Below are positions 33,283 to 41,799 of a stretch of DNA of 61,471 nucleotides, piece after piece (within the stretch, counting starts at the first letter, position 1; the number at the start of each line of letters is the position of its first letter). The notes under the pieces are model-generated. The model did no database searches, was not told the DNA's origin, and worked only from the letters and a program-made list of their open reading frames with translations. The position numbers were made by a program, and so were the translations under genes. Source of the stretch: JBJXGV01 sp046160485 (lineage in GTDB: Bacteria; Orphanbacterota; Orphanbacteria; JBJXGV01); the NCBI GenBank assembly GCA_046160485.1, contig JBJXGV010000067.1, positions 1-61,471 on the forward strand, in the 5' to 3' direction.

Positions 33283-36200
33283 CTAGCGCACCAGCACGAG
33301 CCGCTTCGTCGCGCCGAATCCGCCGGCGTCCATGCGCAGGAAGTAAACGCCCGACGGGAGCGCGCGCAGGTCGGCGCTGGTCCAGCGTTCGGCGTGCGTG
33401 CCGGCCGCGCGCGCGCCGTTCACGAGATGCGCGACGCGCCGGCCGCTCGCGTCGAAGACCGCGATCGCCACGGGCACGGGCGCGCCGCCGCGCGGCACGT
33501 CGAACTCGAACGCGACCCCGAGGTCGGCGGTGAACGGATTGCGGCTCGCGAGGCGCAGACCGAATGCCTCGGGCAGTACACCACCCGTCACGCCATCGCC
33601 GCTCGGCGAACCATCGCTCGGATCGCCGCCCGGCGGAAGCTCGACGCCCGTCGCGGCGGTCGCGACGAGGTTGACGCGCGTCGCCGTGTACTGCACATCG
33701 AAGACGTTGTCGAGATAGGGATCATCGAAGATGACTTGCGCGAACGTCCCGGCGATCGAGTCGGCGATCAGGATCGAGAAGCGGTCTCCTTCCTCGACCA
33801 CGAGGCCGGGCAGTTGGCCGATACGGAGCGTCGAAACGCCGGAGGCATTGAGCTCCGCCGTGCCCGTGACCTGGATCAGGTCGGTGGCGACGACGCCGCT
33901 CTTCGCGATCACGACGTCGCTCGGCGACTCGTTCTCCGCGCCGGGACCCGAGCCGCCTCCACCGATCTGCACCGCGATCGTTCCATGGTGCGCGAGGCCA
34001 TCGGAGAGAGTGAGCGTTCCGATCGGGCTGCCGACTTCGATGGTGCCCGTGTTGACGACGGGTGCGGTGAGCGTGCCGTGGCCGCTCAGTACGCCGGTCC
34101 CCTGCACGAGAATCGGAGCCTCCGCATTGAGCGTGCCTCCCGCGATGGTCGTGGTCGGCGTGAGCGTTGCACTGCTCGTGCCGAGGAGCGTGACCGTGCT
34201 CGAGTTGATGTCGAGCAGGCCGCCGTCCGCGAGAATCGGCATGCCGGATGGGAGTGCGCCGATCGTCAGCGCGCCCTCCGCGCGGATCACGCTTCCGGAG
34301 CCCTGCGAGATCCCGCCCAGCACCGTCCCGAATCCAGAAAGCGTGTCGCCCGTCTCCAGCACAAAGAAGCCGTCTCCGAGGTGGGAGAGCGTTCCGCCGG
34401 CAATCGTGGTCGAGCGACCGAGGCGGGCATCATCGTCGGTGAATATGGTGACGGTATCCGTGCCGACCTCGATCCGGCCCGCTGTCTGGAACCCGTCGCC
34501 AAACCCCGAGCCGAAGTAGAGCGAGCCCGTGGCGGTAATGCACGAGTTCGATTCCCCGATGAACCTCCCCAGGACGTCGCCGCTGCCGATGATCAAGCCG
34601 CCTGAGCGAAGGAGCACGTCGTTGGCGAAGACCGAACCACCGTCGAGCGTCGTCGTTCCGCCGAGTTCCGCGGCGTCGGGGTCGTTTAGCATGAGAGAGT
34701 GCGCGCCGACGTCGATCGCTCCGTCGATGCTGATCTGATCGTTGGATAGGAACGCACCCATCTGGAGGTCGCCCGTCAGCGTGAATGTCGAGGACGAATC
34801 CGCCGTGATCGACGCGTCGATATCGCCGTCGCCAATGAATCCTCCGCCATCGATAAAGTTGGCGACCGTCCCTCGGAATCCTTGTCCGTCCCCGCTGACG
34901 ATACCCTTGAAAGTAAGGCCCGCGGCGTCGGTGGCGATGATCTTGCCCGAGTTGCTGATGTCCGCGTCGATCGTGCCGAAGCCGTAAAGTGAGTCGGTCG
35001 ACGAAATGAAGCAGCCGTTCGGTGCGATCAACGTGCCGCCATCGATTAGCGCGGTGTTGAGCACCGCCAGATCGGAGTCGAGCAGCGTCACGGTCTCGGC
35101 GTTGCAGTCGAGCACGCCGCTGTTCCGGAAACCGAATGGGGTCGAAGCGTCCCCGAGAATCAGGTCGCCCGCGGCATTGATCTTGGAAAGCGGGGACGCA
35201 ATGTGCACCGAGCTGTTGATCGCGCCTTCTGCGTCGCCGTCGCCGCCCGCGAGCACGAAAGCTTCCGCGTTGATCGAGCCGTTGTTCAGCGAGTTGTTCT
35301 CGACCACGAAGTCACCTTCGATGAGGACCGAGTCCGAATTGAGCGTCCCGCCGAGAACGTACAGTATGCTGCTCGGCCAAACCTTCACAATGCCGCCCGG
35401 GCTCGCGACATGGCACACCGTGCCCGCGCTCACCCGAAAATCGCCGAATCCGCCCTCGCCGGCGCTCGTGCCGCCGACGAACACGTCCTCGACGTTGACG
35501 GTGCCGCCGAGTTCGAACGCCACGACCGCGGTCGACCCGAAATTCGCCCCGACCTGAAGCGTGCCGAGCGATGCGGTGGCGAACTCCTCGATCTGAAGTT
35601 CGGCGTCGCCGGTCAAGCCGACCACGAGCTTCGACGTGGGAGACATCGTCAGCGATGAGCCGGTTCCGTTCACGATCATCTTGCCGAAGTCGTCTACGGT
35701 GTCGCCGAGCACGATGTCGCCGCTCGGAACGGAGAGCGTGGAGCCGGATCGCACGTCGAAGTCGCCTACGGTCACGCCAGCGCCGCCGGCGACGGTGAGC
35801 GCGCGCCCCGCGACGACGCTCGTGATGGTGCCGGCGACGCCGTTTGAGAGCGTCACGACCGGAGCGTCCGGACCTCCGACGATGAGCCCGACGGTCGGGT
35901 GCGTGTACGTGAACGTGCCACCGTCGATGTCGAGCGTGCCGCCGTCGAGGTCGAGTTCACCGGTGGCGCCGACGTTGAGCGAGCCCGTGGTCACGGTCGC
36001 GCCTTGATCGAGAACCAGAAAGCCGGTGCCGCCGTCGGGATCGTTCCCGACCTCGAGCGCGCCGACGACATCGAGCGTGCCGATCGCGCCGACCGTCAGC
36101 ACGCCGACGCCGGCGGCGGAGCCCGCCGACGTGTTGCCCCCGACCCGAAGATCGCCGCCGACCGCGACGTTCGAGGCGTTTATCCCCGCGCCGCCGATCG

Positions 36201-37041
36201 TGAGCGAGGAGGAGGAGGCGCTTCCCTGCGCCACGTTGAGCGAACCGGCGAAGTCGGCGCGCCCGCCGTTCGTGACGCTCATCGTGACATCGCCACCGGA
36301 GCCGACCGTCGACGCGAGCGACGTGCCGGCGACATCGAGCGTCGACCGCGTGAACGGACTGATGAGCATTCGTCCGCTGACCGAAATATCGGCGGCCGCT
36401 ACGGAGTTGCCTCCGGAGACGAAGCGGTCGGCAACCTGCACCAGCCCGCCGCTGGTGACGTTGAGTTCGCCCGCGCCGTTGTTGCCGACGGTGAGATCGC
36501 CGGCGGTCGTGGCGAGCACGAGGTCGGAGCTCGCCCCGCTGACGTTGAGCGTTCCCGTGCTCCCGGATGCGCTCCCCACGACCACCGCCGAACTCGATGT
36601 GATCGCGCCGGAGGAGAGCGTCGTCGTGGCGAGATCGCCTGAGACGCTCCCCACGATGATGCCGTTCGAGATCGCGTGCGGACTCGACGCCGTGAGCGAG
36701 ACGTTTCCTCGGCGAAACGTCTGCGATCGGCTCGCGGGCGTGCCGGCGTTCAGCGTCACATCGTACGTTCCTACGATGTTGAAGGTGAGATCGTCGGCGG
36801 ACGTCGGGACCTGGTTCGGAGTCCAGTTCGTCGGCGTCGACGCGGATCCGCCGGCTGCGTTGTTCCACGAGAGCGCGGCGAAACCCGACGCTCCCGCGGC
36901 GGCGGCGGCGAGGAGAAGGATTGCGGCGGCGGCAACCGCGCGCGTTCCGGCGCGCCCGGCCCGCCCGGCGCGGTGAACCTGCCGAATGCGGCCGATGTGA
37001 TGAAGGGTCTCGCGGACAAATCGAATCGGGGACGGACTCAT
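33283..37041 (-). CDS. Giant exported repeat protein (T5SS/PEP-CTERM-type repeats) with FlgD-like C-terminus, paralog 1
   Basis: A protein of 1,252 residues starting MSPSPIRFVRETLHHIGR, with a long basic signal and a hydrophobic core of Ala/Leu. FAALSWNNAAGG then NWTPNQVPTSADDLTFNI is the start block of T5SS/PEP-CTERM-associated repeats, and units such as VVVGSASGSTGTLNVSGASS, LTVGNNGAGELNVTSGGLVQ follow. The middle is a long beta-helix rich in Gly, Thr, Asp and Asn. The C-terminus has LASRNPFTADLGVAFEFDVP, VFDASGRRVAHLVNG and LPSGVYFLRMDAGGFG, a FlgD-like domain. GGAGG precedes the ATG at 37041. It lies head-to-tail with a paralog that has the same leader and ends. A strong terminator follows. 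Function is probably structural or adhesive at the cell surface. Confidence 0.85.
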   Translation of the reverse strand: MSPSPIRFVRETLHHIGRIRQVHRAGRAGRAGTRAVAAAAILLLAAAAAGASGFAALSWNNAAGGSASTPTNWTPNQVPTSADDLTFNIVGTYDVTLNAGTPASRSQTFRRGNVSLTASSPHAISNGIIVGSVSGDLATTTLSSGAITSSSAVVVGSASGSTGTLNVSGASSDLVLATTAGDLTVGNNGAGELNVTSGGLVQVADRFVSGGNSVAAADISVSGRMLISPFTRSTLDVAGTSLASTVGSGGDVTMSVTNGGRADFAGSLNVAQGSASSSSLTIGGAGINASNVAVGGDLRVGGNTSAGSAAGVGVLTVGAIGTLDVVGALEVGNDPDGGTGFLVLDQGATVTTGSLNVGATGELDLDGGTLDIDGGTFTYTHPTVGLIVGGPDAPVVTLSNGVAGTITSVVAGRALTVAGGAGVTVGDFDVRSGSTLSVPSGDIVLGDTVDDFGKMIVNGTGSSLTMSPTSKLVVGLTGDAELQIEEFATASLGTLQVGANFGSTAVVAFELGGTVNVEDVFVGGTSAGEGGFGDFRVSAGTVCHVASPGGIVKVWPSSILYVLGGTLNSDSVLIEGDFVVENNSLNNGSINAEAFVLAGGDGDAEGAINSSVHIASPLSKINAAGDLILGDASTPFGFRNSGVLDCNAETVTLLDSDLAVLNTALIDGGTLIAPNGCFISSTDSLYGFGTIDADISNSGKIIATDAAGLTFKGIVSGDGQGFRGTVANFIDGGGFIGDGDIDASITADSSSTFTLTGDLQMGAFLSNDQISIDGAIDVGAHSLMLNDPDAAELGGTTTLDGGSVFANDVLLRSGGLIIGSGDVLGRFIGESNSCITATGSLYFGSGFGDGFQTAGRIEVGTDTVTIFTDDDARLGRSTTIAGGTLSHLGDGFFVLETGDTLSGFGTVLGGISQGSGSVIRAEGALTIGALPSGMPILADGGLLDINSSTVTLLGTSSATLTPTTTIAGGTLNAEAPILVQGTGVLSGHGTLTAPVVNTGTIEVGSPIGTLTLSDGLAHHGTIAVQIGGGGSGPGAENESPSDVVIAKSGVVATDLIQVTGTAELNASGVSTLRIGQLPGLVVEEGDRFSILIADSIAGTFAQVIFDDPYLDNVFDVQYTATRVNLVATAATGVELPPGGDPSDGSPSGDGVTGGVLPEAFGLRLASRNPFTADLGVAFEFDVPRGGAPVPVAIAVFDASGRRVAHLVNGARAAGTHAERWTSADLRALPSGVYFLRMDAGGFGATKRLVLVR

Positions 37042-37198
37042 TGAATACCTCCGGACGTTCAGGACGGCGTAGCAGTGGAATTCCTGCCCGCCTAATCGTG
37101 AAAAACGGTCCGGAGAGGTCACGAAAACTGCACGGCCGCGCCGGGGGCCCGACTGTGGGCTGGCCGGCGCTGCCGCGTGGATCATCGAGTGACGTGGA
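37042..37198. promoter_or_regulatory. Intergenic leader of paralog 1, similar to the leader of paralog 2
   Basis: The ~80 bases upstream of the ATG at 37041 align with those upstream of 40849: TACCTCCGGACG, then GTGGA(A/G)TTCCT, then GAAAA(C/T)T are shared (plus-strand orientation). This indicates that the 5' leader was duplicated with the gene and remains partly conserved. Confidence 0.5.
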
Positions 37199-40100
37199 TT
37201 ATCGGGTCATGACGAGCTTCTTCGTCGCGCCGAATCCGCCGGCGTCCATGCGCAGGAAGTAAACGCCCGACGGGAGCGCGCGCAGGTCGGCGCTGGTCCA
37301 GCGTTCGGCGTGCGTGCCCGCCGCGCGCGCGCCGCTCACAAGATCCGCGACGCGCCGGCCGCTCGCGTCGAAGACCGCGATCGCCACGGGTACGGGCGCG
37401 CCGCCGCGCGGCACGTCGAACTCGAACGCGACGCCGAGATCCGCGGTGAACGGGTTGCGGCTCGCGAGGCGCAGACCAAATGCGTCGGGCAGTACACCAC
37501 CCGTCACGCCATCGTCGCTCGGCGCGCCATCGCTCGGGTCACCCGCCGGCGGCAGATCGACACCCGTCGCGGCCCTCGCGATGAGAAACACTTGCGTTGG
37601 CGTGTAGAAAATGTCGAAGAGGTTATCGAGAACCGGCGGATCGAACTCGATGTTGTCGAACTGCCCGACGAGCGGCGCGCCGGCGATGATCGAGATCGTG
37701 TCGGTCATCGAGACGACGAGCCCGGGGAGCGCGCGAATGCGTAGCGTGCCGCCGCCGAGCGCGGTCAAGTCGAGCCGCTCGGTGACGAGGAACCGGTCGT
37801 GGAGCCCGGCGTCGCGGACATCGATCACGATCGTCCCGCTCGCGTCGTTGTCGAAATCGTTCGTGACCGTAAGGATCCCGGTCGGAATGCCAACCTCGAT
37901 CGTTCCGCTGTTCACGAGAGGCGCGGTCACCGCCCCCGCCCCGCGCAGAACGCCGCCACCGGGCACGAAGATCGTCGCTTCCGCCGCGAGCGTGCCGCCC
38001 GAGATCGTCGTGGTCGGCGAGAGCGTCGCGCCGTTCGTTCCGAGCAGCGTCACGGTGCTCGTGTCAACCTGGAGAAGCCCGCCGTCCGCCAGAATCGGCG
38101 ACGCGAAATTCGACGCCGGCGCGATCGTGAGTGCACCCTCAGCGCGAATGACGCTCCCGGGACCCTGCTCGACGCCGCCGAACACCGTTCCGAAACCGGA
38201 GATCGTGTCGCCCGTCTCGATGACGAAGTAGCCGTTTCCAGTGTGAGCGAGCGTTCCGCCCGCGAGTGTCGTCGAGCGGCCGAGACGCGCCTGGTCATCC
38301 GTTTGAATCGTCAGCGTGTGCGTGCCGACTTCGATTCGGCCCGCCGTCTTGAATCCTTCGATCGCCGTCGAGTTACCAATGCTGAGCGGGCCGGTCGGCG
38401 TGATGCGCGTGTCCGACTGTCCGACGAAGTTCGTGTTGACGGTGCCGCGTCCTTCGATCGCACCGTTGCCGCGCAGGAGCATGTCCGTCGTGAAGATCAC
38501 CCCGCCGTCGAGAGTCGTCACGCCGCCGAGTTCCGCGTCGTCGACGTCGAGGATGTTCAGCGTGTGGGCGCCGACGTTGATCGCGCCATCGATGGCGATT
38601 TCGTTCCCGACCGGGTTGTCGCCCAGAACGAGCCCGCCCGTCAGCGTGAAGATCGAAGTGGGATCCGCGTTGATCGAGACTTCGATCTGGCCGTCGCCGG
38701 TGAAGCCGCCGCCGTTGGCGAAGTTCACGACTGGCCCGCTGAAGCCCTGCCCGTCGCCGCTGACGATCCCCTCGAACGTGAGGCCCGTTCCCGTCGAGAC
38801 GATTCGGCCATTGTTTTCGACATCGCTGTCGACAGCGCCCGTTCCGTAGAGGGAATCAGTCGGGGAGACCCTCGCGCCGTCGGGAACGACGAGGCGGCCG
38901 CCGTTGAGGCGAACCGTATTGATGTCCGAGATGCTGTTGTCGAGAATTGTCACTGTATGTGGTCCGCAATCGAGCACGCCGGAGTTGCTGAAGCCACCGC
39001 CGCCCATCGTGAGGTCGCCGTTCGCGGCGATGCGCGCGCTCGGGATGGCGATCACCACGAACGCGTCGATGTCGCCAGACGCATCCACGTCTGCTTGCAC
39101 GCTGAACACGCCGGCATTGACCACCCCATTGTCGATCGTCACCTCGCTGCCGGCTTCGGCGGTGATCGAGCCAGCCGTCAATGTGGCGTTCGACACGATG
39201 AGATCTCCGCTCGGGCGGATTCGTAGGAACCCATCGACCGTCATTGCGCCCGAGGCGTTGACCCAGAGAGTTCCTTCGCCGCCGTTCGCGGTCGCGGAAC
39301 CGCCAACGTAGGCGTTCGTCGCGCTCATAGTCGCGAATGTCTCGACGATGACGGTTCCCTGGGAGCCGGTGTTTTTGGCGACGCTGACTTCGCCGAGCGT
39401 TGCGTTCGAGAGCGCGCGCACGCCGAGGAAGCCGTTGCCATTGAGCCCGACGACGATTTCTTCGCCCGCAGCCATCGTTATGGCCGACCCGTCGTTTCCC
39501 ACTTCGAGCCGTCCTTGGGCGCCCGTTTCGCCGAGGATGATGTCTCCGCTTGTGGCGACGAGCGACGAACCGCTCAGAACTTCGAGCAGGCCGGGGTTTG
39601 TGCCGATGCCCCCGCCGACCGTGGCGGCGCGGCCGAGCGCGCCGCTCTGGAGCGTCGCGTCCGCGCCGTTCAATAGCCGAACCGTGGGGTTCGCGGGCCC
39701 GCCGACGAGAAACGAGATGGTCGGATTCGTGTACGTGAACGTGCCGCCGTCGATGCCGAGCGTGCCGCCGTTGAGGTCGAGTTCGCCGGCCGCGCCGACC
39801 GCAAGAGAGCCGGTGGTGATATCGCCACCCGCGTTGAGCACGAGGAATCCGGTGCCGCCGTCGGGATCGTTGCCGATGTTCATCGTGCCGCCGACGTCGA
39901 GCACGCCTTCGTCGTTCACGGTGACGACGCCGAAGCCTCCCGCGGAGGATGCCGCGCTGTTGCGCGCGATGCCAAGGTCGGCGCCCACCGTGACGGTTGC
40001 TTGGAAGACGTCGAGCCCGCCGATCGTCAGCGACGACGACGACGCGGCGCCTTGCGCGACGTTGAGCGAGCCGGCGAAGCTCGCCAGTCCGCCGTTCGAC

Positions 40101-40849
40101 ACGTTCATCGTCGCGTCACCGGCCCCGCCAAGCGACGACGCCAGGGTCGTGCCGTCGACATCGAACGTCGAGCGCAGAAGCGGGAGCGAGTTGCCACCGC
40201 TCACCGTCAGGTTCGCCGTGCCCGTCGAGCCGCTTCCGGATTGGAATCGGTCGGCGACCTGCACGAGCCCGAAGTTCGTGACGTTCAGGGTGCCGGCGCC
40301 GTTGTTTCCGACGGTGAGATCGCCCGCGGTCGTCGCGAGCACAAGGTCCGTCGTGCCCCCGTTGACCGTGAGCGTGCCCGTGGCGCCGCTCGCGTTGCCG
40401 ACGATGACCGCGGCATTCGAGGTGATGAGCCCGGACGCGTGCGTCGTCGTCGCGACATCGCCCGAAAGACTGCCGACCGTAATGCCGTTCGAGACCGTGT
40501 GCGGGCTCGACGCGGTGACGCTCACGGTGCCGGCGCGATACGTGTGCGTGCGGCTGGCGGTCGTGCTCGAGTTGAACGTGACGCCGTACGTGTTCGCGAT
40601 ATTGAACGTGAGGTCGTCCGCGGAGGTCGGCACCTGGTTCGGTGTCCAGTTCGCAGCGGTCGAGGCGGTCCCGCCCGCGGCGTTGTTCCACGTAAGCGCC
40701 GCGAAGCTCGCGGCGCCCGCGACGGCCGCGGCGATCAGAAGAAGCGCGGCGGCGGCGACAAGGACGCGGGGCCCGCCGCGCCGAACGCGGCGAACCCGCG
40801 CAAGCTGGTGCAGTGTTTCGCGAACGATGTGAATCGGTGTCGATTTCAT
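37199..40849 (-). CDS. Giant exported repeat protein with FlgD-like C-terminus, paralog 2
   Basis: A protein of 1,216 residues, colinear with its neighbour: MKSTPIHIVRETLHQLAR, FAALTWNNAAGG, NWTPNQVPTSADDLTFNI, repeats (VIVGNASGATGTLTVNGGTT, LTVGNNGAGTLNVTNFGLVQ), a diverged beta-helix middle, and a C-terminus nearly identical over ~120 residues (LASRNPFTADLGVAFEFDVP to LPSGVYFLRMDAGGFG). GGAGG precedes the ATG at 40849. No good terminator separates the two genes, so read-through from this gene to the next is possible despite the 157-base gap. As with paralog 1, a surface-exposed structural role is inferred. Confidence 0.85.
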   Translation of the reverse strand: MKSTPIHIVRETLHQLARVRRVRRGGPRVLVAAAALLLIAAAVAGAASFAALTWNNAAGGTASTAANWTPNQVPTSADDLTFNIANTYGVTFNSSTTASRTHTYRAGTVSVTASSPHTVSNGITVGSLSGDVATTTHASGLITSNAAVIVGNASGATGTLTVNGGTTDLVLATTAGDLTVGNNGAGTLNVTNFGLVQVADRFQSGSGSTGTANLTVSGGNSLPLLRSTFDVDGTTLASSLGGAGDATMNVSNGGLASFAGSLNVAQGAASSSSLTIGGLDVFQATVTVGADLGIARNSAASSAGGFGVVTVNDEGVLDVGGTMNIGNDPDGGTGFLVLNAGGDITTGSLAVGAAGELDLNGGTLGIDGGTFTYTNPTISFLVGGPANPTVRLLNGADATLQSGALGRAATVGGGIGTNPGLLEVLSGSSLVATSGDIILGETGAQGRLEVGNDGSAITMAAGEEIVVGLNGNGFLGVRALSNATLGEVSVAKNTGSQGTVIVETFATMSATNAYVGGSATANGGEGTLWVNASGAMTVDGFLRIRPSGDLIVSNATLTAGSITAEAGSEVTIDNGVVNAGVFSVQADVDASGDIDAFVVIAIPSARIAANGDLTMGGGGFSNSGVLDCGPHTVTILDNSISDINTVRLNGGRLVVPDGARVSPTDSLYGTGAVDSDVENNGRIVSTGTGLTFEGIVSGDGQGFSGPVVNFANGGGFTGDGQIEVSINADPTSIFTLTGGLVLGDNPVGNEIAIDGAINVGAHTLNILDVDDAELGGVTTLDGGVIFTTDMLLRGNGAIEGRGTVNTNFVGQSDTRITPTGPLSIGNSTAIEGFKTAGRIEVGTHTLTIQTDDQARLGRSTTLAGGTLAHTGNGYFVIETGDTISGFGTVFGGVEQGPGSVIRAEGALTIAPASNFASPILADGGLLQVDTSTVTLLGTNGATLSPTTTISGGTLAAEATIFVPGGGVLRGAGAVTAPLVNSGTIEVGIPTGILTVTNDFDNDASGTIVIDVRDAGLHDRFLVTERLDLTALGGGTLRIRALPGLVVSMTDTISIIAGAPLVGQFDNIEFDPPVLDNLFDIFYTPTQVFLIARAATGVDLPPAGDPSDGAPSDDGVTGGVLPDAFGLRLASRNPFTADLGVAFEFDVPRGGAPVPVAIAVFDASGRRVADLVSGARAAGTHAERWTSADLRALPSGVYFLRMDAGGFGATKKLVMTR

Positions 40850-40995
40850 CTCTTACCTCCGGACGCTTAGGAGAAAGTTCTGTGGAGTTCCTAAGCTGCT
40901 CATCGCAAGAAGCGGCCGGGAGGGGACATGAAAATTCGCGACTTTCGCCGACCCGCGGCCCGCGCGGAATCAGGCGTGGCTACGCCGCGGGTCTG

Positions 40996-41023
40996 GGGCT
41001 ATCATCGAGGCGTTCGATAGCCC
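40996..41023 (+). promoter_or_regulatory. Inverted repeat upstream of the nucleotidyltransferase module
   Basis: GGGCTATC (40996-41003) and GATAGCCC (41016-41023) form a perfect 8-bp inverted repeat with a 12-base spacer, 45 bases before the ATG at 41068. It could be an operator for autoregulation, typical of toxin-antitoxin-like modules, or part of the divergent promoter. Confidence 0.4.
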
Positions 41024-41067
41024 TTCGCGCGCGCCGCGCGAATCGTCATCGAGCGCGAGGCCGACCG

Positions 41068-41262
41068 ATGAATCGCGGATCGAATGACTCCCCGCTTGAT
41101 GCAGACTCAACATCCGGTGTCGATACTTCGCTCATTCGCTACTTGTTGAGCCTGTCGCCCCTCGAACGTTTGACCCTCATGGAGCGAGCGGCGAAGGAAC
41201 AGGCGCTACTCTTCGAATATGGCCGACGACACCGCGAAGCCAACACTCCTACGACTCGCTGA
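41068..41262 (+). CDS. Small partner protein of a nucleotidyltransferase pair
   Basis: A protein of 64 residues. The polar N-terminus is followed by a helical stretch SLIRYLLSLSPLERLTLMERAAKEQALLFEYGRRHRE. Short proteins with an L-S-P/x-E-R helix encoded just before AbiEii/MNT-type nucleotidyltransferases are widespread. It overlaps the next gene by 44 bases (41219-41262), implying coupled translation. It could act as an antitoxin-like or stabilising partner. The start is an ATG without a strong ribosome binding site. Confidence 0.6.
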   Translation: MNRGSNDSPLDADSTSGVDTSLIRYLLSLSPLERLTLMERAAKEQALLFEYGRRHREANTPTTR

Positions 41263-41728
41263 ACTGTTCGATCGTCACGATGTCGAGTTCATCGTGATCG
41301 GCGGGCAGGCGGCCGTGCTCCTCGGCTCGCCGTTGGCGACGCTCGACGTCGATCTCTGTTACAGGCGAACGAATGAGAACCTCGTTTGCCTCGCGAGCGC
41401 GTTGACAGAGCTTCACCCGCAGCTCCGCGGCGCCCCGCCTGATCTGCGCTTTACGCTCGACGCGAGGAGCCTCGCTCTCGGCGCTAACTTCAGGCTCGAA
41501 ACCGATCTCGGACCGCTCGATCTTCTGAGTTGGGTCGAACCGATCGGGACATTCGACGATCTCATCGATCGGTGCGAGCGAATCGCCGTGGGGGAGCAGA
41601 CGCTGAACGTCATTTCGCTCGCGGATCTGATCCGAATCAAGCGCCATCTCGGACGCCCGAAGGATGTCGCGTCTCTGGCGCAGCTCGAGGCGATTCAGCG
41701 CATACGGGGCGGCCGCACGGAGAGCTGA
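41219..41728 (+). CDS. Nucleotidyltransferase-fold (AbiEii/MNT-like) protein
   Basis: A protein of 169 residues. HDVEFIVIGGQAAVLLGSP followed by TLDVDLCYRRTNEN gives the G-G ... D-x-D metal-binding core (D43, D45) of the DNA polymerase beta-like nucleotidyltransferase fold. LISLADLIRIKRHLGRPKDVAS (approximate) carries the usual C-terminal K-x3-GRxKD motif. Members of this group occur as toxin-antitoxin components or in tRNA/protein nucleotidylation. Paired with an overlapping small ORF, it is probably a two-gene module. No phage or plasmid genes are nearby. Confidence 0.82.
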   Translation: MADDTAKPTLLRLAELFDRHDVEFIVIGGQAAVLLGSPLATLDVDLCYRRTNENLVCLASALTELHPQLRGAPPDLRFTLDARSLALGANFRLETDLGPLDLLSWVEPIGTFDDLIDRCERIAVGEQTLNVISLADLIRIKRHLGRPKDVASLAQLEAIQRIRGGRTES

Positions 41729-41799
41729 TCCTCGCGATCCGACGAACTTCTCTGTTGGCGGTGCGGCGAATGCGGCGCGCGCTTGCGCACCGGCGCGCG

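Noticed and set aside
33283..40849. CRISPR or DNA tandem repeats suggested by repetitive protein sequence
   Set aside because: The repeats are degenerate at DNA level and protein-coding; there are no spaced identical direct repeats.
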